A program made the position numbers and the translations under genes. From Mycoplasmopsis bovigenitalium (lineage in GTDB: Bacteria; Bacillota_I; Bacilli_A; Mycoplasmatales; Metamycoplasmataceae): DNA of 64,000 nt. The notes below the pieces were generated by a model that was not told the origin of the DNA, did not search any database, and worked only from the letters and a program-made list of their open reading frames with translations. The stretch's first letter is position 1. The number at the start of each line of letters is the position of its first letter. Below, one piece after another: positions 20,003-32,275 of this stretch. The stretch is from contig NZ_LR214970.1 of assembly GCF_900660525.1 (NCBI RefSeq), positions 434,001 through 498,000 on the forward strand, written 5' to 3'.

Positions 20003-23000
20003 ATGTTTACAGAAAACGAAAAAAAATATAAGGCAATTTTAGCTAATTTACTTGATGTTGCGCCAAATGATAGTGCTGTTTTGACCAAGGTAGATAATAA
20101 GTATAATTTTGACTTATTTAAATTATTTGGGCAAAATGTTTGCAATGAAATATATTACAAAAGTAACTTTGAAGTTGATATTATTGAAGAAAAATTAAGT
20201 GTTGCTGCCGATCAAATTGCGCAATGTACTCAAGCTGATGAAGTTATTGAGATTTTAAATCGTTTTGATATCGAACACGAGAATAAAATTAAGGGACTAA
20301 AAAGAGATTTTATTTCAACCAAAGCAAGAATTATTGAAGAGTTACAAAAACAATTTCAAAAGCAATCTGTTAAGTGAAAAATGTTTTTAACTAAAGCCAA
20401 AGAAGTTAATGAACAAAGCAACACTTGACCAATTCACATTGGTTTTATGTTTGTAAAAGTAAAAATTGAAGATAAAGCTGTTTACGGACCACTATTTTTA
20501 AAAGAAGTAAACTTAGTTATCGAGAATGCTAGACCAAAATTGCAATCAGCAGGTGATATTAAACCTAATGAAAAATTACTTTTCTTGCTAACCAATGCCA
20601 ATTTTGATTTTGATACAAACTTTGATATTTCAGAACTATCCATAGATGAAGTGGTCAAAAGAGTGCGTGGAGTTTGGTCAAAAATTTATACTAATATTCC
20701 TAAACCTACAAGTATTTTTAATAATTATTTAAGCGAAGAGATTGTAAATGAATCTGTTGAATTTTGCCCTGGAATGGTGCTTGGTTTATTCCAACCTTCT
20801 GGCGGTTATATAAGAAATAGAATGATGCAAATAATAAAAAATAATGAATTAAATTCAATATTTACTTCAGATTTTCGAAAAGCAATCCATTCAAAAAGAA
20901 TTGATGATTATTTATTTGATGAGCGCAAAAGTTTGTTCAAAATAACTCCAACAAACTATAGTCAAGACAAGGCAATTGCTTCTTCATTGTTGCAAAATAC
21001 ATTAATTTGAGGCCCTCCAGGTACAGGTAAATCGCAAACAATTGTAAATTTACTTGCAAATATCCTAGTTTATAAAAAAACTGCGCTAGTTTGTTCTCAG
21101 AAAAAAGCAGCACTTGACGTTATTTTAAAAAGACTTGGTTCATTGAGAATATTTTGTTTGCCTATTTTGTATTCAAGAGCTAATGCAAACAAAAAAGCTT
21201 TCTACAAACCTTTACAACAATACATAGATTTTCTTGAATATTTCAATGAAGAAAACAAGCTAAAAAGATTGTCAATTATCAATAAAGGCGAAAAAGACTT
21301 TGTTGATAAAATTGGTGAATTAAAACAAAACCCACGTTTTGATTCAGTTGCAAGAATTTTAAGTAGAATTAAGCCGTATTTTGAAAAATTAACTTTTGAG
21401 GCATGAAACTTATTGTTTCAATTACCAGATATTTTAGTTTATCCAGAGATTGTTAAATTCGAATCTCTTAAAGATGCTCAAAAATGAATGTTTAAAAATA
21501 ACAAAGTGCAATGGTCATTTTTCTCACAAAAAAGAAGAAAAGTTTCACAAACTACTGAAAAAATATTCAATATTTTCAATAACACAGGTCTTAATGTTTC
21601 TGAACTAACTCAAATTGTAAGCGAACTTGAACCGGATGATTTTAACTTAATTAAAAACATGCTTGAAATTACCAATATCAAGCAAAATGAATTGATTAGT
21701 GATGAAAATGAATTAAAAAAATATATTGCAACATATATTATTGAGCGAATGGAAAATCTTACTCAACAAGAAAAAGAGCAATACACTGAATTTTCTTCAA
21801 CAATAAGAACAGCTAAATTAGAACCTTATAAATTTATTAACTACTTTACTTCATTAATCAAAAAAATGTTCCCAATAGTTATTATTACCCCTGAAGTTGA
21901 TATGTCAAGTTCAGAAAAAAATGAATTTGACTATGCGATTTTGGATGAATCAAGCCAGATATTTGTTGAAAAAGGCTTGCCTGTTGTATATTTAGCAAAA
22001 ACCAAAGTTTTAGCGGGTGACCAAGAACAAATGAAGCCTTCTAACTGATTTGGAATTAGGGTTAATGACGATGAAACAGTTTACGGAATGACTGAATCAT
22101 TACTGGACTTTGGTCAAGCTGTAAAAATCCATAATATTTTACTTAACAAAAACTATCGTTCAAATCATGCTGCATTAATGACATTTAGTTCGAAACATTT
22201 TTATAATTCAGACTTAGATGTTATTGATTCAGGATTGGTTGAATCAAATTCAAAACCTATTGAAGTAATCGAGGCGAATGGTGTATGAGAAAATAACCAA
22301 AACCTTATTGAAACGGAAATAGCTCTTAATTTAACTAAATATTCATTAAACACTTACGAAAAAATCATTCTATTGTGCTTCAATAGTAAACAACAAGAAT
22401 ATTTAACAAAAACAATTTTTGAAAAATATCCTGAATTGGAAATTGCAATGAAAAATGAAACTTTATTGCTTAGAAATATTGAAAATATTCAGGGTGATGA
22501 AGCAGACTTAGTTATTGCGATGGTTGGATATGATAAGAATGCAACTATTCACTCAACATACGTTGGCCGTCCAGGTGGAAAAAATGCATTAAACGTGGCG
22601 ATTTCGCGCGCAAAAGATAAAATGATTGTTGTTAAATCATTAAAATCTGAAGATGTTAAAATAACTACCGAAAACGAAAATCTTTATGCCTTTAAAAAGT
22701 GGCTTGAATTCCTAGAATTAAATGATGAACAAAGAAAAGACTTTTTAAATATCAGTAAAAAAAGAAAATTAAATAGTGATTCTGAATCTCAAATTGAAGA
22801 AAGCGAATTATTTATAGAAATAGAAAATTATTTACACCAAATTTCTGACGGAATGAATTGAATTTCTATTCATAAACATCAAACACTAGGTACAATAAAT
22901 GTTGACTTTTTAATTAAACAAAATGGTCAAAATGCATTTGTAATTATTGTTGATAATTTCGATTATTCTGGAAGTTATGATAAATATTTACAGTTTAATG

Positions 23001-23596
23001 ACTTGTGCAAATTTATTGAAGCCAAGAAATATGATTTGTTCAAGGTCTCTAAACTTAATTGACATGAATTATCAAGTAAAATTAAAGAAAAAATCTACTC
23101 ATTTACTGAAATTCGGACAACGAATGAGATTTTTGAGCAAGACAATGAATCACAAACTACAATTAATAAAATTGAAGAAAAAAATATCATTACTAGTGTT
23201 GAACAATATGAAAATAATTTGAGACACAATACCGAAAACTATGATATTTTAGAGGGTGAAGAAGAAAATTTTGTTGAAGAAAATAATAACACTGATTTAT
23301 TTTATGATAAAGGTTCTATGATACAAGAACAAATTGATGAAGAATTAGACAAATTCACTAACGAAATGAATGAAGCTAAATTAACTAATTCAATTGAAAA
23401 ATCTTTATTTAGGGAAAATTCTACGCAACAAACTCAATTAAATGACAATGCACAAAAAGACAATTTTTTCACTTCTGAAACTCAAATTAGTCAATCATAT
23501 GATTCAACGCAAGTTGAAATTAGCGAAGATAATCAAACTGATGAATATTCATTAACTGCCGAAAAGAATGCAATGAATAATGTTTTTGACAAATAA
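20003..23596 (+). CDS. Large superfamily 1 helicase with C-terminal nuclease-like domain
   Basis: 1197 residues. An N-terminal domain of about 330 residues is followed by Walker A GPPGTGKSQ (337-345), motif II LDESSQ (from 647), motif III AGDQEQMKP (about 671-679), then QGDEADLV and NVAISRAKDK (about 865), the order of UPF1/DNA2-like helicases. Residues about 950-1035 contain GTINVDFLIKQNGQ, VIIVDNFDYSG and FKVSKLNW, spaced like the Vsr/PD-(D/E)XK domain that ends MTES_1575-type helicases, though the usual DG.H is altered. A roughly 150-residue acidic, Asn/Gln-rich tail follows. ATG 20003 is preferred over ATG 19991 because GGAGG (19993-19997) sits between them. TGA codons are Trp throughout. 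Role in DNA or RNA metabolism is inferred. Confidence 0.85.
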
Positions 23597-23620
23597 AAAG
23601 CCGTTTGCTCGGCTTTTTAT
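23593..23620. terminator. Bidirectional terminator between the helicase gene and pgi
   Basis: Stem ATAAAAAGCCG/CGGCTTTTTAT (23593-23603 and 23610-23620) with a six-base loop; T-runs on both strands. It overlaps the stop codons of both convergent genes. Confidence 0.92.
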
Positions 23621-24906
23621 ATTTCAGGAAGAATTTTGCTCATATTTGACTTATATACACCCACGCCAGGTTGATTAAATGGATTTACTCCAAGTAAATA
23701 AGCTGACATAGTTAAAGAAATCATAAAGAATTGGAATATATAGCCTAAATTGTATTCGTCAAATTTTTCAAATTCAATTACTATATTTGGAATGTTTGCA
23801 TCAATATTGTGTGCTTGCAAGGTGGCTTCAAATACCGCTCAATTTACTTTGTGTAATGATTTTCCATCAAGATAATTGATTTTATCTAAATTTTCCTCAT
23901 CTTTTGTTAAAAAGTAATCAACATTAGGGTTTTTTAACACCAGCGAAGTCTCAAATAAGATTTTAGATCCTTCTTGAATAAATTGACCAAGTGAATGCAA
24001 GTCCGTTGAAAACATTGTTGAGGCAGGGAAAATTCCCCTTCCATTTTTTCCTTCGCTTTCTGCGTATAATTGTTTTCATCATTCTTGAATTTGTCTTAGT
24101 TTTGGTTCATATGAAACAAATAATTCAAGTGAGTAATTTTGCTTACTTAAAATGTGTCTTGTAACAGCGTATTGATATGCTTCATTGTCTTTAATAAGGT
24201 GTGACGAGTTGTCTTTAATAGCTTGCTGCGCTCCTAATAAAATATTATCTGTATTTAATCCTGCACACATGAATGGAAAAATTCCAACCGGGCTTAAAAC
24301 ACTAAAACGACCTCCCACATCATCAGGAATTACCAATGTTTCATAGCCTTTTTTATCAGCTAATTCCCGCAGTACACCATTTTTTTCATCAGTTGTTGCA
24401 ACAATTAAATCTTTTGCTCTTACCGCTCCTACTTTTGCTTCTAAAAGCTTTCTAAACTCTCTAAATGCAATGGCAGTTTCAAGAGTTTTCCCGCTTTTTG
24501 AAATAACATTAATTGCAAAGCGTTTATTTTCAACATATTTTAATTGCGATGCAAGACTTTCTGAACTAACATTGTAGCCACTAAAAACTAATTCCATAAT
24601 AGGTTTTTTAATTGAGTATTGTCCATAGATAAATTCATAGCCAGCAAGCGCACCTAAATATGAGCCTCCAACCCCAATAACTACAACTGTTTCAATTCCC
24701 ATATTTATTCATTTTTGATTGATATTGGTCATTTTTTGGTATTCATCATTATTTAGTTTAAAAGGTAATTCCATTCAACCTAATCAATCTTTTTCAGCAA
24801 CTGTTTTCGCTTTAATTGAATTATGAATTTTGGAAACTTTTTCTTGATACTTGTCAAGTTCGCTATATTTAATTGCTTTATCAATCTTTAAATTTATTGT
24901 TTTCAT
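23617..24906 (-). CDS. pgi: Glucose-6-phosphate isomerase
   Basis: 429 residues, mollicute/Firmicute short type. VIGVGGSYLGALAGYEFI, the phosphate loop SKSGKTLETA, the signature DDVGGRFSVLSPVG, AESEGKNGRGIFP (catalytic Glu), STDLHSLGQF (catalytic His) and NPFNQPGVGVYK (catalytic Lys) are all intact. It interconverts glucose- and fructose-6-phosphate. It starts 8 nt after a degenerate paralogue, whose TAG stop is part of the TTAGGAG ribosome binding site of pgi. Confidence 0.96.
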
Positions 24907-24914
24907 TTTAACTC

Positions 24915-26150
24915 CTAATTAAATGGATTATTTCTTTTTATGTATCACTCGAATATGTTTGCTCAATAAATAAAACAAACTAATGAACCTAAAACAAACT
25001 CAGAATTAGAATTTAGTTCAATAACAATTGTTTGAGTGTGTGCAACATTGTTAAATGTATTTAGAATTCCATCAAAACTTGATGATGTGAAGTGGCTTAA
25101 CCTATTTTGTTTAAATTTTGGCACGCCATCATTAACTAGCAACTCAGGCGTTATTCGATAGTCATGTTTTAAGCTATTAATATGAATTAGACTTACAAAA
25201 AAGTTATTCATAGTTAGCGTGTATGGTCCATAAGTATAAATATCATTAGGAAAAATAATTGATGTTGACCAAAAGTTATTTTTAATGCTTTTTGAATTAT
25301 TTAATAATAGATAATTATTGAATATATTTTTGACCGATTCATTTGTAAATGTCAATAAATGCGCCTGTTTGTTTTTTTTAAGTTCTGCTAAAGCATATGC
25401 GTATTGAAAAGCTAAGTTATCTTTAATATTTTCGCCTGAATAATCTTGACTTGCAACTACATATCCTTCTAAAACATTGGAAATATCAACGCCTTTTAAA
25501 AATAATAATAAAAGGTTAATTTCACTAAAAAATGAGTGTTTTTCATCAAGTATATTTGGTATTATTAACCGGTTTTTTTCTTCAACATCAATAAAATTTA
25601 ACTGTTGTTCAATTATTTCTTTACCAATAATAAAAGACTTATCTAATGTGCGATAATAGCCAAAATTTACTTGTAAATAATTCAACATCATTTTTACGAA
25701 TTCAATAAAGTTTACATTGAATTCGGATAATTTTGAAAATATAAAAGAAGTAGTTTCGAAGTCAAATGTATTTTTTATATATTTAAATTGAGTAAATCAT
25801 TTATTTATCGGTTCATCAGAATTTATGAATATGTAATTAATTTTGTTATCTGCTAATGTATCAAATTTGAATATAAAATCTAATCCACCAACAAAATTAT
25901 TATAAGTTATTGTGTCTGTGAAAATTATTAAGGTTTTAGTGTTTTTGGAAATTATTAATTGTGAAATTTTTTGAATTTCTAAAATATTATTCGCACTGAA
26001 ATTTAGTGCTAGTTCATGAAAACCAAAGTTTTCAAATCCATCTATATTTTTTCGCTTAATTCTATGAATTATGTCAATTGCTTTCGCTACTAAATCATCG
26101 TTATTAAAGTCAGGATAATAATTATAAAATTTAAGATTTAACCTTGCCAT
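24915..26150 (-). CDS. Degenerate glucose-6-phosphate isomerase paralogue (probable pseudoenzyme)
   Basis: 411 residues, full length and intact. It can be aligned by eye to pgi from end to end: NLKFYNYYPDF to NLKIDKAIKYS, IKDNLAFQYAYALAEL to IKDNEAYQYAVTRHIL, and the final NPFN. The active-site elements are gone: the phosphate-loop SKSGKT has no counterpart, GGRFS is KHSFFS, the SEGKNG Glu region is LNNSKS, and the catalytic His in TDLHSLGQF is Tyr in NDIYTYGPY; the gene stops before the QPGVGVYK lysine. So it keeps the fold but should not isomerise sugars. It is translated between the S1-domain gene (2-nt gap) and pgi (8-nt gap), suggesting a regulatory or structural partner of Pgi. Confidence 0.8.
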
Positions 26151-26152
26151 TA

Positions 26153-26503
26153 TTATCCTCTTTTGCGTGCTTTATAACTTTGTATTTCCATATTTATTGA
26201 TTTTTTTAGATTCTCAAAACCATGTTTTGTTTCTTTCAATTCTTCAATGAATGGACTTTTAGAATAGTAACTATGTTTCATTTTAAAATTACCGATTCCA
26301 GTCTTAGTTTGGTTATTGATTTCTTCAACATAGAAGTTAACTTTATGACGTAGTTTAAAATCATTATATAAGTTTTTTCAACCTCAATCGGTTATGTTTT
26401 TTTTAGGTATTTCAAAAACATATTTTTTAGTAGTTTGCACTGTTATTCCGTCATTGCAAATATGAATTATTTTTCCAAATAAAATATCACCTTTTTTATT
26501 CAT
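26153..26503 (-). CDS. S1-domain RNA-binding protein, CvfD/YugI-like
   Basis: 116 residues, not visible under the standard code because of TGA-coded Trp. GDILFGKIIHICNDGITVQ is the start of an S1 domain, but residues after about 40 (VFEIPKKNITDWGWK) diverge from the classic fold. The basic C-terminus ends KARKRG. Small S1 proteins of the YugI/CvfD type bind ribosomes or mRNA and are found near pgi in Firmicutes, which fits. ATG 26503; the stop is followed after 2 nt by the next ATG, so it heads a three-gene operon with the pgi paralogue and pgi. Confidence 0.75.
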
Positions 26504-26582
26504 ATATGTATTATAAATGAAAATTAAAATATCATAAGATAATATTAAAATTAAACATACTCAGTTTTGCATATCTTGTAAT

Positions 26583-26624
26583 TTTACTAATCAATTCATT
26601 TTTCAATTGAATTGGTAAAAAATA
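26583..26624 (+). repeat. Dispersed intergenic repeat, copy B
   Basis: TTTACTAATCAATTCATTTT then TCAATTGAATTGGTAAAAAATAAT in part; closest to copies C and D. Ends about 40 bp before the -10 box at 26664. Confidence 0.65.
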
Positions 26625-26663
26625 ATTGCTTAAAAAATCGCTATCATTTTTTTGTTTTTTTAA

Positions 26664-26669
26664 TATAAT
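26664..26669 (+). promoter_or_regulatory. -10 box
   Basis: TATAAT about 50 bp before ATG 26718, which also has its own TTAGGAG site. Confidence 0.5.
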
Positions 26670-26717
26670 TTTGTTATCTATATTTATATAGATTTAAATA
26701 TTAATTTAGGAGTATTA

Positions 26718-27500
26718 ATGTCAAACAAAATAATGGCCTCAACAGAGCTAGCTTACTACATTTCATTAGACCAAGATGTTTTGCTAGACTCACTTAGAAA
26801 ATACAAGAATAAAGTACAAAAAATTTCTCAAAATCTAGATCACACTAGAGTTAGTCAAGATGAATACTTTAGAATTAAACATAATTTTGCTCACGTTGAT
26901 GAGTTAATCACAGACTTACTACACGTTAAAAATTATAGTTTCCATGAAGAAACAAAATTAGCTTTTGAAGAATTAAAAATTGCTACAAGCGACATAATCC
27001 AAAAACTTTGCATTGATTACACAGTTGAAGATGCGCCTCAAACACAAGCATATACAAAAAATGAAAATGGAATTTTTGAATTAGTTTCATTTGAAACATC
27101 ATATGTATTAAACAATGATAAATTTATTATTTTTGTGCCAGTTAATGAATACAAATACACCCATATAACTGCAAGCACTGTTGAAGAATCAACTACCGAA
27201 ATGCATGAACCTGTTCAAGAAACACAAACTACAGTAACAACACAAGAAGAAACGAAAGAAGTTGTTGAAGAAAACCAAGAAAAAGAAGATGAAGCAATTG
27301 AAATTATTGAGCTAAAAACAGAAATTAAAGAGGCTAAAAATGATGAAATAGCAAGAACAACAAATTACTACTTTACAAAAGAGTCGAGATGAACATGATT
27401 GTTTGTATTTCTTTTAGCAATTGTTTTAATTGCTGTAGTAGTTTTAGTTGGTCTACATTTAATTGACTCATTAACAATCAATGGTATTTTCAACAAGTAG
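26718..27500 (+). CDS. Tail-anchored membrane protein of unknown function
   Basis: 260 residues. Residues 1-110 are helical and soluble (MSNKIMASTELAYYISLDQD..), 145-215 are acidic, Thr/Glu-rich and probably disordered, and a single membrane helix (about 226-250, LFVFLLAIVLIAVVVLVGL) ends the protein, so most of it should face the cytoplasm. TGA at 27390 is Trp; the stop is TAG 27498-27500. It lies 13 nt before glyS. I do not recognise the family. Confidence 0.75.
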
Positions 27501-27513
27501 AAATTAAAAAAAT

Positions 27514-28872
27514 ATGTTAAACAAAGATAAAAATATCTCTTTATTGATAAACCATCTAAAAACTTTTGGTTTTGTTTTTCAAGGTAGTGAAATTTACGGC
27601 GGTTTAGCAAATACGTGAGATTATGGACCACTAGGTTCACTACTTAAAGACAATATAGAAAATTATTGAAAATATTTTTTCATTAAAAAAGAAAAAAACA
27701 ACCATTTAATTGATTCAAAAATTTTAATGAACCCGCAAGTGTGGGTTACATCAGGACACGTTGTTAACTTTAATGATCCATTAATTGAAAACAAAGTTAA
27801 TGGCAAACGCTACCGTGCTGACAAATTAATTGAACAATTAAACCCTAATATCAATGCCGAAACACTAAGTTTTGATGAAATGAAAGAATTTTTAGTTGAA
27901 AACTTAAAGGAATATGAAGGCTCTAAAACTAATTGGAGTGATGTTAGAAAATTCAATTTAATGTTTGAAACTAAACAAGGTGTTACTGAAGAATCGAAAA
28001 GTAAAGTTTACTTGCGGCCAGAAACAACGCAAGGTATCATGGTTAACTTTAAAAACGTACAAAGAGCAACGAGATCGAAATTGCCAATGGGTATAGGTCA
28101 AGTTGGTAAAAGTTTTAGAAATGAAGTAACTCCAGGAAACTTTATTTTCAGAACAAGAGAATTTGAACAAATGGAGCTTGAGGTATTCACTCATCCCAAT
28201 GAAGCTGAATCAATTTTTAACTATTACATTCAAAAATCATTGGAATTCGTTAAAAATCTAGGATTGAGTGAACAAAATACTCGCCTAAGAGCTCATGAAA
28301 AAGAAGAGTTAGCTCACTATTCTTCTGCAACTAGCGATATTGAATATAATTTCCCATTTGGTTGAGGTGAATTATTGGGGATTGCCAACAGAACTAATTT
28401 TGACCTTGCAGCACACCAAAATGCAACTGGCGAAACTTTAGAATACCTAGACCCTAATACCAATGAAAAATTCATTCCTTATGTAATAGAACCTTCAATG
28501 GGTCTTGATAGATTGATGTTTGCGATTTTGATTGAATCATATGATGAAGAAGAATTGGAAAACGAAAAAAGAATCATTCTTCGTTTAAACAAAAACATAG
28601 CCCCTTACAAATTTGCAATCTTACCTCTTGTTAAGAAGTTGAGTCCAAAAGCAGATGAAATTTTTTCATTATTACAAAGTCATGGAATCAGTGTAACCTA
28701 TGACGAAGCAGGTTCGATTGGTAAACGTTATCGTAGACAAGATGCAATTGGCACACCTACTTGCATAACCATTGATTTTGACACACTAGAAGATAATTCA
28801 GTTACTTTAAGAGACCGAGACTCTATGCAACAAGTCAGAGTAAAAATATCTGATTTACACAAGTATTTTTAA
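27514..28872 (+). CDS. glyS: Glycyl-tRNA synthetase (dimeric, class II)
   Basis: 452 residues of the eukaryote/Gram-positive alpha2 type. [20 protein letters not shown] at the start, motif 2 GKSFRNEVTPGNFIFRTREFEQME, motif 3 IEPSMGLDRLMFAIL and the anticodon-binding domain with FAILPLVKKL and YDEAGSIGKRYRRQDAIGTP are all clear. No Shine-Dalgarno is seen before ATG 27514; translation may depend on the upstream gene. It opens the ligase-primase-sigma cluster that resembles the Firmicute macromolecular-synthesis operon. Confidence 0.97.
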
Positions 28873-28875
28873 ATT

Positions 28876-30774
28876 ATGAGCACAAAATTGAAACAAATCC
28901 ATGATGATATCATTGGCAAAATTGATATTGTTAATGAATTAGCAAAACACATTACTTTAACTCGCAAAGGTCAAAGTTATGTTTCTTTATGCCCTTTTCA
29001 TGACGACTCGAACCCATCAATGAATATAAGTTCACACAAACAAATATTTAAATGTTTCGTTTGTGGTGAGGGCGGAGATGTTGTTAAATTTGTTTCAAAA
29101 TTCAAAAAAATAACTTATACAGACGCTTTAAAGTATTTACTCAATGAATACAATATTTCATATGACCAAAACACATTTTATGATGCTAATTCAAAATACA
29201 ATGAAACTGATTTAGCTATATTTGATTTGCTAGAAAGAGTAAATTCTCTATTCAAATTAGAATTTAACAAACTAAAAAATTCCAAACTTAATGATTTTTA
29301 CACTTCTCGCAAATTAACTCCACAACTAATTAATGATTTTGATATTGGTTATGCTGACCCATTAGTCTTTGAAAAAATATTTAGCGACGAAATCAACCAA
29401 AATAAATTGCTTTTTATTCGCGCTGGCTTGATAAATACCAACACCAATACTTTCATTTTTAAAAATAGAGTTACTTTTGCCATTAGAAATAATGATGGCA
29501 AAATTGTTGGTTTTAGTGCTCGTTCTATTGACAAAAACGAAAAGCCAAAATACATTAATAGTTCAGAATCTAAACTATTCCAAAAATCGCAAATTTTATA
29601 CAATTATTACCTTGCAAAAAACAATATAAAAGACAATACCTTAATAATTTGTGAAGGATTTTTTGATGTAATAGCTCTTTATAAAGCCAACTTCAAAAAC
29701 TCAGTTGGACTTATGGGAACAGCACTAACTACTAAACATTTACCTTTTTTAAAAGACAAAAAAATAATACTTTTTCTAGACGGTGATGAAGCAGGACAAA
29801 GTGCTTCAATAAAATCAGCACAATTTTTATTAGCTAACAATATCAATGTAAACATCGTTAATAACAAAACAAAAATGGATCCTGATGAAATTTTAAATCA
29901 ACTAGGGCCAAACAAAATTAATGAATTAATCAATCACTCAGTTGATTCTTTGGATTTCATTTTCAACACGCTAATAGTTAGACACAATGTTTCATCTGGG
30001 GAACAAAATAATTTAACTAATATATCCAAATTCATTCATGAATTCAATGAATACATAAAATTCGCACCAACTAATGCGCAAGAATTTTACACAAATAAAA
30101 TCAAAGAAAAATTTAAATATGATGCTTCAAAAGACATAGAATCAAGCTCTTTAAATCAAACTTTTAATGATTTTGATGCTGATTATGAATTTAACAATTT
30201 TGCCCATTTAAATGATATAGACAACTATACTCCTATGTTTGGCAATGAGCCAATCAATCAAACTCCACACTTTGCAATTTCTAAAAAGAAAAACAAAAAA
30301 ATTAATAAGTTAAGCAATGTTGATAAATTATTTTATTTAATTTTATACCACGATGATTTAAGAGAATTATTCATTGAAAAAGCCGCTAATGAAAACACAC
30401 TAAGGTGAAAAACACACGGTTGAGAACCTTATCAAATTGATATTTACCAAAATATAACCAACAATCCTAAGTTAACTAGCGAACAAAAAGACCGCATGAT
30501 TCAACAACTAAGCGATAATTTTGAGCCATCACTAAAGCTAAACGAATTGATTAAAAGTTTTAACTCAAATAATTCGCAAGCAGAGAAAATAAGTGATTTT
30601 ATGTTCATTTATGACCTAGCCAAAATCGAGAGCTTTAAAACTAACACAAGCAAAATAATAAATCCAGATAATAAGTTTTTATTTTCTTCAAGTAATGCTG
30701 CTCTTGAACAACAAACAGAAGATACACGACAATTAATTAAAAAAATAGAGGGGAAATATGGAAAAAACAAATAA
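28876..30774 (+). CDS. dnaG: DNA primase
   Basis: 632 residues. The CHC2 zinc finger CPFHDDSNPS...CFVCGEGGD lies at about 39-70; the TOPRIM core has IICEGFFDVIALYKA and LFLDGDEAGQSA; the C-terminal helicase-binding part carries two TGA Trp codons (WKTHGWEPYQ). It makes RNA primers for replication. It starts 3 nt after glyS, and its last 17 nt overlap the rpoD start. Confidence 0.96.
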
Positions 30775-32275
30775 CGAACTGCAAGCAGTTTTGAATATGG
30801 TTGAAGACCATGCCAAATCAACTAAGAAAAAACAACTCTCTCAAACTCAAGTTTATGATTATTTAAACAAAATTCAAGTCGAAATTCCGGATGAATTAAT
30901 GGATGAAGTGCTAATGAAACTTCATGAAAAAGGCATAATTTCTGACGAAGCCGATGATGGTGATTTTGACTTTGTTGATGAAAAAGATATTCTTGGCGAA
31001 ATTGATGAAGAAATTGACGATGAAATAGACGAAAATTTAGAATCTGACGAAGGAGCTCCAAGTAAAAGTGATGAATTTAAAAAGCACATTGACATTGAAG
31101 AAGAATTTGATGAGAATCTAGATAGCGAAATTTCTTTTGATAGCGATGACGAATATGACTCATATACAGGCGAATATGGCTATGATGACTATGAATATAC
31201 CGATAGTTCAAGCTATGATGACGACGATGATGAGGAAGAAGAAATAATTGTTGCAAAAAAAGAGGAAAAAAAGAAAAAAGAAACCAAGAAAAAATCTAAA
31301 GATATAACTGATGATGATCTTGAAATCGAAACATATGACGATGAAGAGATTGACCTTTCAAAAGAAGACCATATTTCAACTAGCAATTTAAGAAACAAAT
31401 TAACCGAAACTAACGATATTGTTAAATGATACATGCGTTGAATTGGTAAATATGGAAAACTTTTAACAAAAGAAGAGGAAGAAAAACTTGCTTACGAAAT
31501 GGAAAAAGGTGGTTTTCGTGGCAAGCGCGCACGTGATAAATTAATTAAACGTAATCTTCGTTTAGTTATAAATAATGCTAAAAAATACAAAAATCGTGGC
31601 TTAAGTTTTATTGATTTAATTTCTGAGGGCAACTCTGGAATTGTTAAAGCAGTCCAAAAATATAATGTAAGCAAGGGTTTTAAATTTTCAACCTACGCAA
31701 CTTGATGAATTCGTCAAGCAATAACTAGAGCAGTGGCTGACCAAGCCCGTACAATTCGTGTACCTGTTCACATGGTGGAAACAATAAACAAAATTACAAA
31801 AATTGAAAGAGAATTACACCAAGAATACGGAACCGAGCCTTCTGATGAAGAAATTGCCGCAAAATTTGGTCAAGGTTATACTGCTGAAAAAGTTAGATAT
31901 ATCCGTAAAATAAACATTGACCCAATTTCACTAGACAAACAAATTGGTAAGGAAAATGACTCATCATTTTCTGACTTTGTAAAAGACGAAAGCGTTGTAA
32001 ATCCAATTGATTACGCATCACAAGAAGAACTTGGCGAAATGTTAAATGAAGTTTTAACCCAATCATTAGACAAAGACGAATACGCACTAATTTGCAAGCG
32101 TTATGGAGTCGGTGTTGATGAAAATGGTGAAAAATACCAAATTACTCCTCTTGAAGATTTAGCAAAAGAACGAGGAGTTTCTAAAGAGCGTATTCGCCAA
32201 ATTGAAAACAAAATTTTACGTAAATTAAAGAATTCTACTCGTAAAGGTAAAAATTTAAAGGACTTTTACAAATAA
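30758..32275 (+). CDS. rpoD: Primary sigma factor RpoD (sigma A)
   Basis: 505 residues. Residues 1-65 resemble a region 1.1-type fold; about 65-215 are an extreme acidic and Lys-rich low-complexity stretch (runs of five Asp and four Glu). Conserved regions follow: region 1.2/2.1 [17 protein letters not shown], region 2.3-2.4 KFSTYATWWIRQAI, region 3 with [15 protein letters not shown] and region 4.2 [18 protein letters not shown]. It directs promoter recognition at -10 boxes seen in this window. GAGGGG before ATG 30758; the start overlaps dnaG by 17 nt. Confidence 0.96.

Larger units (their letters stand above)
26504..26717. other. Divergent intergenic region
   Basis: 214 bp between the S1 gene and the gene at 26718. 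It holds repeat copy B and a plus-strand -10 box; minus-strand promoter not resolved. No gene or tRNA is seen. Confidence 0.6.

Noticed and set aside
20375-22861. Apparent break-up of the helicase gene into several pseudogene pieces
   Set aside because: All pieces are in one frame and separated only by TGA, which codes Trp here.
22947-23222. Alternative-frame open frame inside the helicase gene
   Set aside because: The main frame stays open across it when TGA is Trp, and this frame has no conserved motif.
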